Under the pieces are notes generated by a model, which saw nothing but the letters and a program-made list of their open reading frames with translations, was not told the origin of the DNA and ran no database searches. Positions 55,323 through 62,503 of a stretch of 64,000 nucleotides of DNA are shown in pieces. Both the position numbers and the translations under genes were made by a program. Where the stretch lies: the NCBI RefSeq assembly GCF_021183825.1, contig NZ_CP089211.1, positions 1,116,001-1,180,000 on the forward strand. The letters are read 5' to 3'. Source of the stretch: Sinomicrobium kalidii (GTDB lineage: Bacteria; Bacteroidota; Bacteroidia; Flavobacteriales; Flavobacteriaceae). How positions within the stretch are numbered: position 1 is the first letter of the stretch; each line of letters begins with the position of its first letter.

Positions 55323-56369
55323 ATGAACAGGAATTCACATATTAAAACACATTTTGATTCCAGGGTTATCCTGTCTTTTGTCGCCATTCTCCTGCTATCG
55401 GGTATCATATTGGCTTTCAGGGTCAATGAAAATGAACCCTGCCAGGTTGAAGACTTCAAGATACAGGCTTCTTCCTTCAAGGTCGGTGAACTCATTACCT
55501 TTTCAGATTATACCGATAACGCACACGAGTGGAAATGGAATTTTGGTGACGGCAATGAGGTCTCGTTCCGGTCCAAGGTGGCCCATGAGTACAAAGAACC
55601 CGGCAAATACCTGGTGAACCTCTGGGTAAACAAAAACTGTAACATTGCCAAAATTGTGGAGATCAAACCGGAAACGGATGTGATTGACTCTACATTGCTG
55701 CCGAGGTTCCGGGCCCCCAGGGTGGCCTACGTGAACGAGCCGGTTGCTTTCAGCGACAGCACATCGCATGCCAAATCCTGGGAATGGCGTTTCGGCGAAG
55801 GCGATAAGATCGATGCCATTGATAAAAATCCCACCTACACCTATTCCACTCCGGGAGAAAAAACGGTATCCCTCTTTGTCAATGACGATATCAAGTATGT
55901 GAGTTTCAAAAAAATCACCGTTTTGCCCGCCCGGAAGGAAAACAAACCGATCTCGAGGGCCGATATCATCCGGGAAACCCAAACCAGTGTGGTCAATGAT
56001 TATCTGGACAGAATTCCGGAAGCACCCGCATCGGAACTTGAGGAAAAACCTGCGGTGGCGGTTAAAAAGACAGAGGAACCGGAAGAAAAGATAAAAGTGC
56101 CTGAACTGGACGAAGGCAAACTGGCAAGACTAATCATGGGCATCTCGCAAGACAAGCTCTCTTTCAGCAATTTCACGAGGTATTTCTGCAAGGACCGCCT
56201 CCCGTCCGTACAATTATTAAAGGAAGACAGGGTGGTTTCCGTCCATTACCTCAACAACATCCTCCGGGGCAAAAAAATAGAACTGAAAAGTGTATCTATG
56301 GTACGCAACAAAAAAAACAACTGCGTATCTCTTATCGTACTGGATTACAAACGAAAAGGACTGTTTTAA
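55323..56369 (+). CDS. T6SS-linked membrane protein with two PKD domains
   Basis: This 348-aa protein has one N-terminal TM helix (VILSFVAILLLSGIILAF, residues about 15-32) and a periplasmic part. Two PKD beta-sandwich domains follow: HEWKWNFGDGNEVSF with KYLVNLWV (about 44-115) and SWEWRFGEGDKID with KTVSLFV (about 130-203). A Glu/Lys linker and a C-terminal conserved domain (LARLIMGISQDKLSFSNFTRYF) come last. It opens the tssB-tssC operon. Position and topology suggest a Bacteroidota-specific Tss subunit, perhaps TssP, but I cannot confirm that name. Confidence 0.82.
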   Translation: MNRNSHIKTHFDSRVILSFVAILLLSGIILAFRVNENEPCQVEDFKIQASSFKVGELITFSDYTDNAHEWKWNFGDGNEVSFRSKVAHEYKEPGKYLVNLWVNKNCNIAKIVEIKPETDVIDSTLLPRFRAPRVAYVNEPVAFSDSTSHAKSWEWRFGEGDKIDAIDKNPTYTYSTPGEKTVSLFVNDDIKYVSFKKITVLPARKENKPISRADIIRETQTSVVNDYLDRIPEAPASELEEKPAVAVKKTEEPEEKIKVPELDEGKLARLIMGISQDKLSFSNFTRYFCKDRLPSVQLLKEDRVVSVHYLNNILRGKKIELKSVSMVRNKKNNCVSLIVLDYKRKGLF

Positions 56370-56425
56370 CAGGAAAAATATACTTGGTAATTAATTTTTA
56401 TTATATTTAACTTAAAAATCACGTT

Positions 56426-56887
56426 ATGGCAAATCTTTCAAACAGTTACGGGATTGGAGGAAATGAAGTAAAGCCGGAAGGCGAAGAAAGCATCGTTGAC
56501 ATCCCACAGAATAAGACATTGATAGCCCAGAAGTTAACTCCCAATACCCCGGTAAGGCCCGAAATAACAACAGGCCTGAAAAACATGGACGAAGTTTTTG
56601 AACATTTCTCCCCTAAAATAAACGTCAATTTCGAAAACAGCGAAGGAATGACCGTAAGGGAAGAACTGAAGTTCAGGAGTGTTTCCGATTTCTCGGCAAA
56701 AGGAATCACGGCACAAAGCGAATTCCTCACCGATCTTCAGACCAAAAAAGAACAGTACAGTAAAATGATAAAGCAGCTGAAGACCAATAAGGTTTTGAAG
56801 CTTGCCCTCCAGGACCCGGAAGCCAAGAAATCCATTATAGAGACTATTGAAGCTTTGGTTCAGGAAATTGAAGAATCTGATAAATAA
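56426..56887 (+). CDS. tssB: T6SS sheath protein TssB (VipA)
   Basis: Small sheath subunit of 153 aa that assembles with TssC around the Hcp tube. FEHFSPKINVNFENSEGMTVREELKFRSVSDFSAKGI is the TssB core, and the C-terminal helix TKKEQYSKMIKQLKTNKVL is the part that interlocks in the sheath. It starts 56 bp after the PKD gene and 8 bp before tssC. Confidence 0.96.
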   Translation: MANLSNSYGIGGNEVKPEGEESIVDIPQNKTLIAQKLTPNTPVRPEITTGLKNMDEVFEHFSPKINVNFENSEGMTVREELKFRSVSDFSAKGITAQSEFLTDLQTKKEQYSKMIKQLKTNKVLKLALQDPEAKKSIIETIEALVQEIEESDK

Positions 56888-56895
56888 TTCTACCT

Positions 56896-58260
56896 ATGAA
56901 GAATCCAAAAGAAACAACCCCTTCTGCAGTAAAGGATCAGGCAAAGGAAAGCAAAAAGGTAAGTCTGGAGCAAAAGCTGGAGTCCTTTATCCAGTTCGGA
57001 GGCTTTGACTTGCTGGAAAGTGCTATAGAAGGTGTACAGAATCTGAGTCCGGACAGAAAAGCGAGAAGAAATATATTTTTAAACGAGGCAGGTAAAAAAA
57101 CGGAAAGGCAAAACTTGAAAAGGGTGTTGAAGCTATGGGGCGAAGCCCTGAAATCTTCAGACAACTTGGTAGACCTGGTAGACAATTGCCAGGATGAAGC
57201 CGAAAGTGCTGAAAAGACACTGAAAAAGAACCTTTCTACCGCACTGGACGATACCAAGGAACTGGAAGAGTCTTACCGCACCCTGGCCATGTTCTTCAAG
57301 AACACCGAGCAAAGCAAGGTGAAAAACGTTGCCATAATCAACGCAGAACTCGATCAGCTCAAAGACCTTGACAATACCCGGTTTGTTGACCATATCGAGG
57401 AAGAACTCGTTAACAATTACGACCGGCTCGACCTCCGGAACAATTATTCCCTGTTGGTCATCCCCGGTTACCTCGGTTCTAACAAAGTACTGGAAAAATG
57501 GGCGAAAATTGCCCATAACAATAAGGTGATGCTGGTTACCGACTTCCAGCATCTGGACGAACCCGATGATGTTATTGAAATGTTCGAACTGGCCAACCTT
57601 ACCGGGGGCGACATTTACCGTTCTAATGTTATTATGACGTGCAACTGGCTCGTGGGACGGGGTAAAAACGAAGAAGTAGGTGAAGAAGACCACCTTTACA
57701 TCCCTCCTTCCAGTGCCCTCGCCGGAAAGATATACAACACCCTGATGTCCCAGATCACCGCCGGGAAAAAATTCGGCGGTATTAACGAGGTGGACGGGGT
57801 GAAATTCGACCTCAAGAAAAGTGAGATCGCCGACCTGGAGCACCTCGGACTGGTACCCATGGTCAACGAATACAACAAGGTAATGGCCTTCTCCGGAAAA
57901 ACCCTGTTCAACGGAGATAACCTCGGATTACAAACGTATTCCGTGGTACGCGTGTTCGATTATGTGACCAAGGTAATGATGGATTTCCTCAACCGGAGGG
58001 CATTCGAAAACTTCAACGCCAAAACCCGTAAACAAATACTCAACCAGGTCATCAAGTTCCTCGACAGTGTTTCGGGCCCGGACAAATTGATCGAGGATTT
58101 TGACATTACCAAGTTTGAACAGGATCCCAATCAAAAAGACCGGATTTTCTTGGATATTCGCCTTAAACCGTACTTCCCCGCCAAAAACTTCCTTATCAAA
58201 ATGGACGGTCAAAAAGGCGACGAAGGCACCGAATGGGATACCGAATATTCCGAGCAATAA
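56896..58260 (+). CDS. tssC: T6SS sheath protein TssC (VipB)
   Basis: Large sheath subunit of 454 aa. The core blocks EFVDNCQ-like LVDLVDNCQDEAESAEKTL, YSLLVIPGYLGSNKVLEKWAKIA, TGGDIYRSNVIMTCNW and IPPSSALAGKIYNTLMSQITAGKKFGG fit TssC of Bacteroidota. The C-terminal part (DRIFLDIRLKPYFPAKNFLIKMDG) is the conserved handshake-domain end. A strong terminator follows, separating it from tssD. Confidence 0.96.
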   Translation: MKNPKETTPSAVKDQAKESKKVSLEQKLESFIQFGGFDLLESAIEGVQNLSPDRKARRNIFLNEAGKKTERQNLKRVLKLWGEALKSSDNLVDLVDNCQDEAESAEKTLKKNLSTALDDTKELEESYRTLAMFFKNTEQSKVKNVAIINAELDQLKDLDNTRFVDHIEEELVNNYDRLDLRNNYSLLVIPGYLGSNKVLEKWAKIAHNNKVMLVTDFQHLDEPDDVIEMFELANLTGGDIYRSNVIMTCNWLVGRGKNEEVGEEDHLYIPPSSALAGKIYNTLMSQITAGKKFGGINEVDGVKFDLKKSEIADLEHLGLVPMVNEYNKVMAFSGKTLFNGDNLGLQTYSVVRVFDYVTKVMMDFLNRRAFENFNAKTRKQILNQVIKFLDSVSGPDKLIEDFDITKFEQDPNQKDRIFLDIRLKPYFPAKNFLIKMDGQKGDEGTEWDTEYSEQ

Positions 58261-58298
58261 TATTATTTTTCGTACGCATAAAACAAACTATTTTCTGG

Positions 58299-58328
58299 AA
58301 ACCGCCGGCATTGTACCGGCGGTTTTTT
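58299..58328 (+). terminator. Rho-independent terminator after tssC
   Basis: AACCGCCGG (58300-58308) and CCGGCGGTT (58316-58324) form a perfect 9-bp stem with loop CATTGTA, followed by TTTTT. It implies that tssD has its own promoter. Confidence 0.9.
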
Positions 58329-58559
58329 TATGTTATCAAACCTTTAACCCTGCGTCAAAAAATCATATTTTTTAAAATAATCTTCTTTTTATGCTTTGAT
58401 TAAAGACCTCTTTTCCTTACTTTTAGGGCATTATTTCATAGATTTTCGTGTTTTTTTCTTTACCCTAAATACTTAATTGACCATGTTTTTAAAAGTAACC
58501 TTCCGCCTTCGCATGACACCTACAGACATTTCTTACACACACCATTTACCAGAACAATA

Positions 58560-58575
58560 CCCGGTGCAAACCGGG
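58560..58575 (+). promoter_or_regulatory. GNRA-tetraloop hairpin in tssD leader
   Basis: CCCGGT (58560-58565) and ACCGGG (58570-58575) close a GCAA tetraloop, a very stable RNA fold. There is no T-run, so it is not a terminator. It may protect or control the tssD (Hcp) mRNA. Confidence 0.5.
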
Positions 58576-58674
58576 ACGAACGTATACACCATCCGGCATA
58601 AAATGAGGAAGTGACCACGGGAAATTATACTTTATCCCTTCATATCGAAAACAAAACTTAACCCCCCAAATCCT

Positions 58675-59070
58675 ATGAGTTTCCTGGCAAAATTTGAGAT
58701 TGACGACATGTCATACAACATCCTGGAATACGATATTTTCCTGGAACAAAAGACGGACAGCAACGGCAAACCCTCCAGTGGTCCCAAAGGAGGCGAGATA
58801 CGCCTTGTTATAGAAACAGATATGAAAGACAATTTTTCCGACTGGATGGTAAGCAACACACAGACCAAGGACGGTAAACTTGTCTTTTACAAACGGGACG
58901 GCATGAGCCGCATGAAGAGTATTTCCTTTAAAAAAGGATACTGTATCCGTTACGGTGAAACTTTCCGTGCCTCCGGCAACGACCCCATGATTACCGATAT
59001 CCTGATCTCCGCCAGGGAAATCAGCATCGGTAATACCCTTTACAAAAAGAAATGGACCGAAGTACGCTGA
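58675..59070 (+). CDS. tssD: T6SS inner-tube protein TssD (Hcp)
   Basis: Hexameric tube protein of 131 aa of the Bacteroidota TssD type. FLAKFEIDDMSYNILEYDIFLEQKTD opens the beta-barrel, KGGEIRLVIETDM follows, and the end ITDILISAREISIGNTLYKKKW matches TssD homologues. It is separated from tssC by a terminator and 414 bp, so expression is probably independent and high. Confidence 0.95.
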   Translation: MSFLAKFEIDDMSYNILEYDIFLEQKTDSNGKPSSGPKGGEIRLVIETDMKDNFSDWMVSNTQTKDGKLVFYKRDGMSRMKSISFKKGYCIRYGETFRASGNDPMITDILISAREISIGNTLYKKKWTEVR

Positions 59071-59125
59071 TATTCTTTTTTCCGGACTACAACAAACCAG
59101 TCATAAACTCAAAAAAGCACACATT

Positions 59126-60955
59126 ATGGCACTGCAAACCGACTTAACCATAAAAATCGGAACGCTCAGTTTAAATACTTTCCTTCGCTTTGAGCTCACC
59201 CAGAACATTGACAATCACCACGAACTCACCCTGGAATGCAGGGAAGATGAAATATACCTGCAACATCCGGAACTGTACGGCAACTACCAAAAGCTGATCG
59301 GTGAAAAAATACTCGTCACCATGAAGGGCACGGACGGTATGTTCTCTGTTCACACCGGATATTTTAAAGGCGTGGTTACCCGGGTAAAGGCCAGGAATTC
59401 GGATGAACACGAAGGGAAACGATTGCACTTCAAAGCCTTCAGCCCCACTATTCTTTTGGATAACGGTCCCGAATCGTTCTCCTTTCTGAAAAAAGATTTT
59501 ATCCACATTGTACACAATACGACCAGGCTCTACGACAGCGACATGCTGAAAATCACCACAAAACCGGTAAAAAATCAGCCTTACCCGTATATCGTACAAT
59601 ATAACGAAAGTGATTACGACTTTCTCAAGCGCATGTGTTCAAGACAAGGGGAATGGTTTTATTACAACGGTGTACAGCTTATCATAGGACAGGAAGATCC
59701 CGGGGAGGACATCGAGCTGCACTACGGGTACAACCTCTTTGAGTTCGACCTTGAAATGACCCTGCAACCCACACGCTTCAAATATCACGGTAACGACCTT
59801 TCCCTGGGGGCCTCGCACTACAGCTCTACCCGTTCACTCGAAAATTCCATCAACGGCATTGCAGGTGAACTGATACAGTCTTCCGGAAGGGTATTTGACA
59901 AAGAGACCACCGTGCAGCACAACCTCCTGGTCAATGAAGGTAACGGGCAAACCGATATGGATCATTATGCGCTGCTGAATTTTCAGAAGAAAGTGGCCAA
60001 TATGCTCTTTATCTATGGGAAAAGCGAGAATCCCGCACTCCGTCCCGGAACCCTTATCAACGTATTTGATGAGAACGGCAACACTACCGGTCGCTTTAAA
60101 ATAATTGCCGCCTCACATCATTGTACGGATACCGGCGATTATGAAAACACCTTTAAGGCGGTCCCGGCTTCTGTAACCATATCGCCCTATTCCAGTCCCG
60201 GAAACTACCCGAACTGTGAAAGCCAGCCCGCTACGGTCATAGACAATAATGACCCCAAAGGGCTTGGCCGTGTAAAAGTACAGATGGCATGGCAGGAAGA
60301 AAATGCCCAGACTACAGATTGGATCCCCCTTTCCACTCCTAACGGGGGCTCAGGCAAAGGCTTTCATTTCGTCCCCGAGATCGGGGAGACCGTGATGGTG
60401 GACTTTCAGAGCGGCAATGCCGAAATGCCCTATGTTACCGGGTGCGTTCAGCACGGCAATGCCAACAGTGGCTACGCCGACCCCAACAATAACCTGAAAG
60501 CCATACAAAGCCGGAACGGCAATAAGATCATTATGGACGACAATAGTGGTTCCATGTTTATGTCCGATAACGGCGGGGCATCCTCTTTGTATGACGGTGC
60601 CGGAAACCTCTACGTAAATGCCAATTCCAATGTTACACTCAATGTAGGAGACGGCAATGCCAAAATCACCATGGATTGTTCCGGGGCCGTCACAATAGAA
60701 GGAAATACCAACATAACGTTAAAAGTCAACAGCAGTAAGATAGAGATAACAGAAAACGACATCACTATCGACAGTAAAAATGTAAATTTAAAAGGAAAAG
60801 AAAAAATTGATTTAGCAGGAGAAGATATTGTTACAATCAGCGGCAAAACCAACACTGTGACCGGCGATACCAAAACCACAATAGACGGAGCTGAAATTGC
60901 CGTAACACCCACGGGAATTGTCACCATCTCAGGAAGTGAAGTCGATATAAATTAA
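59126..60955 (+). CDS. tssI: T6SS spike protein TssI (VgrG)
   Basis: Trimeric spike tip of 609 aa. The gp27-like N-terminal region includes YIVQYNESDYDFLKRMCSRQGEWFYYNG (about 171-198). The gp5-type OB fold is around KGLGRVKVQMAWQEENAQTTDWIPL with GFHFVPEIGETVMVDFQSGN. The C-terminus is a beta-helix made of short repeats (VTIEGNTNITLKV, VNLKGKEKIDLAGEDIV). No extra effector domain is fused. It is directly followed (9 bp) by the cargo genes. Confidence 0.96.
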   Translation: MALQTDLTIKIGTLSLNTFLRFELTQNIDNHHELTLECREDEIYLQHPELYGNYQKLIGEKILVTMKGTDGMFSVHTGYFKGVVTRVKARNSDEHEGKRLHFKAFSPTILLDNGPESFSFLKKDFIHIVHNTTRLYDSDMLKITTKPVKNQPYPYIVQYNESDYDFLKRMCSRQGEWFYYNGVQLIIGQEDPGEDIELHYGYNLFEFDLEMTLQPTRFKYHGNDLSLGASHYSSTRSLENSINGIAGELIQSSGRVFDKETTVQHNLLVNEGNGQTDMDHYALLNFQKKVANMLFIYGKSENPALRPGTLINVFDENGNTTGRFKIIAASHHCTDTGDYENTFKAVPASVTISPYSSPGNYPNCESQPATVIDNNDPKGLGRVKVQMAWQEENAQTTDWIPLSTPNGGSGKGFHFVPEIGETVMVDFQSGNAEMPYVTGCVQHGNANSGYADPNNNLKAIQSRNGNKIIMDDNSGSMFMSDNGGASSLYDGAGNLYVNANSNVTLNVGDGNAKITMDCSGAVTIEGNTNITLKVNSSKIEITENDITIDSKNVNLKGKEKIDLAGEDIVTISGKTNTVTGDTKTTIDGAEIAVTPTGIVTISGSEVDIN

Positions 60956-60964
60956 GAAGCACCC

Positions 60965-61909
60965 ATGTCAGATTCAGATAAATACAGTTTTTATAAAGGC
61001 GACAAGGAATATCCGCAAGCGGTAGAAGAAAAAGAAAAAACGGAAGCACACTCCCCTGTCGAACCCACCCGGGATACTTCGGCCAAATACAGGTGCGAAC
61101 AGGTGAACACTACCAAAATAGACGGAAAGCTCACCAGTAACTCCCTGCAAAAGTTCCAGTTCCACGTCGAAATTTTCCCTTCGACAAAAACAGCGAAGGT
61201 AAAACTCGAAGATCATTATTACAATATGAACCCTCCGGTGTTGAACAAGGTTTTCGATTTTATCACCAAAACAGAGTCTATCCGCCATGATGTTTCCTTT
61301 AACTACGGAGAAGACGGTAAGATCACCAATATCCTGAACAAAGAAGAACAGGCAGAGAAATGGAGAGCCTTTAAGAATTCCAAAGAGTTCCGTACAGAGT
61401 TCATTACTGGCATGCAGGACAATAACGAAAAGGGGCTCGAAGAGATCATTAGGTCGGGAGACCGGCAATTTTCCCTTTCCCATGATTCGGAAGAAGAACT
61501 GCGCAGGGAAATGTTCTACTCCGTCCTTTTCGACTGGCAGCTTACCTCCAATGACAACAACAGCGTTCAACAAAAGGAGTTTTTGTTCCGTTCCATTTTA
61601 TTGCCAAACGTTATTGTACCAATGGATTTCAGGTGTGATGTGTTAAAAGAAGAGGACGATATACTGAAACTCCGAAAAGTGGGCTCCGCAAAACTCGGGG
61701 ATGAATTGCTTGAAGAGATCATCAAAAAACACGACCAATACTACAAGCCCCAGATAAAGTACAGCTTTACGGAATACAAACTGGAATTCCGGCAAACCTA
61801 CGATGTGGACCCGACAACCCGCCTGGTGAATGAAGCAAGACTGATATGGAACGAGGCCATCAAGGATAATGCAGAGAGCTTTTGCGAATTTAAAATGCGA
61901 AAATTATAA
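60965..61909 (+). CDS. Unknown protein downstream of VgrG, possible effector adaptor
   Basis: This 314-aa soluble, charged protein has no signal peptide or TM helix. It begins SDKYSFYKGDKEYPQAVEEKE and contains YRCEQVNTTKIDGKLTSNSLQKFQFHVEIF near residues 40-70, a helical middle and a beta-rich C-terminus (LPNVIVPMDFRCDVLKEED, FTEYKLEFRQTYDVDPTTRL). I recognise no family. Its place between VgrG and the PAAR-like effector gene, with gaps of 9 and 6 bp, suggests an adaptor or chaperone that loads the cargo. Confidence 0.8.
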   Translation: MSDSDKYSFYKGDKEYPQAVEEKEKTEAHSPVEPTRDTSAKYRCEQVNTTKIDGKLTSNSLQKFQFHVEIFPSTKTAKVKLEDHYYNMNPPVLNKVFDFITKTESIRHDVSFNYGEDGKITNILNKEEQAEKWRAFKNSKEFRTEFITGMQDNNEKGLEEIIRSGDRQFSLSHDSEEELRREMFYSVLFDWQLTSNDNNSVQQKEFLFRSILLPNVIVPMDFRCDVLKEEDDILKLRKVGSAKLGDELLEEIIKKHDQYYKPQIKYSFTEYKLEFRQTYDVDPTTRLVNEARLIWNEAIKDNAESFCEFKMRKL

Positions 61910-61915
61910 GGTAAA

Positions 61916-62503
61916 ATGAACCCAACCCTATCTCATACAAAAAGTGAAAAGGAGAAGTATGCCGCAGGCTTTACCCTTAACAACGTCATGACCATCCAGA
62001 TAGGTAAATGGTACATATTGTGGGGGATTGTGGTGATCATATCATTTTTTGGGATCAAGGTATTTTTGGGAGACGTCCTCCGAATAATACAATCGCCTTA
62101 TAGCTTTGTCCTGGTGCTTGCCCTGTTTTTTGCGGGTATTCGTCTAATACAAAAAAAATACCTCAAAAAAAGCATTCGTTTTTTTATAAACAAAGACACT
62201 GTAAAGGTCATTTATAACGATGTTGATGAATATATCAGGCCCATAGACGATCTCAAGGCTGTCCGGACCCTCCATCACTCTAACAAAAAAGGGGATATAC
62301 AAGCGGAATTCTTTTTCAGGGGTGAAAAGATCAACCTCACCTCTGCCATAAACCATACCGGAAAAGAGCAGTTAGATGCGTTTTGCCTGTACTGCCAGAA
62401 GAAACTGGGATTTGTGGAAGGCAATGTGCCCTTTTCTATATGGACACACAACTGGCAGGGTGTAAAATATGTAGAATACAAAAACCCGAATTACCATGAG
62501 TAG
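61916..62503 (+). CDS. Unknown two-helix membrane protein in cargo operon
   Basis: This 195-aa protein has two TM helices (WYILWGIVVIISFFGIKVF, residues about 34-52, and SFVLVLALFFAGIRLI, about 63-78) and a cytoplasmic-looking C-terminal domain of about 110 residues (IRFFINKDTVKVIYNDVDEYIRPIDDL). Its stop overlaps the start of the PAAR-like gene by 8 bp. It could be an immunity protein or a loading factor; coming before the effector is less usual for immunity. No family recognised. Confidence 0.78.
   Translation: MNPTLSHTKSEKEKYAAGFTLNNVMTIQIGKWYILWGIVVIISFFGIKVFLGDVLRIIQSPYSFVLVLALFFAGIRLIQKKYLKKSIRFFINKDTVKVIYNDVDEYIRPIDDLKAVRTLHHSNKKGDIQAEFFFRGEKINLTSAINHTGKEQLDAFCLYCQKKLGFVEGNVPFSIWTHNWQGVKYVEYKNPNYHE

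Larger units (their letters stand above)
58261..58674. other. tssC-tssD intergenic region (long tssD leader)
   Basis: This 414-bp region contains the tssC terminator (58299-58328), then AT-rich sequence where a tssD promoter must lie, though no exact TAnnTTTG was found. A 43-codon ORF (58483-58614) and a hairpin CCCGGT-GCAA-ACCGGG (58560-58575) follow before tssD. Confidence 0.6.

Noticed and set aside
58483..58614. 43-codon ORF in the tssD leader
   Set aside because: Not listed as a gene: no recognised family and it overlaps the stable hairpin. Kept only as part of the leader finding.
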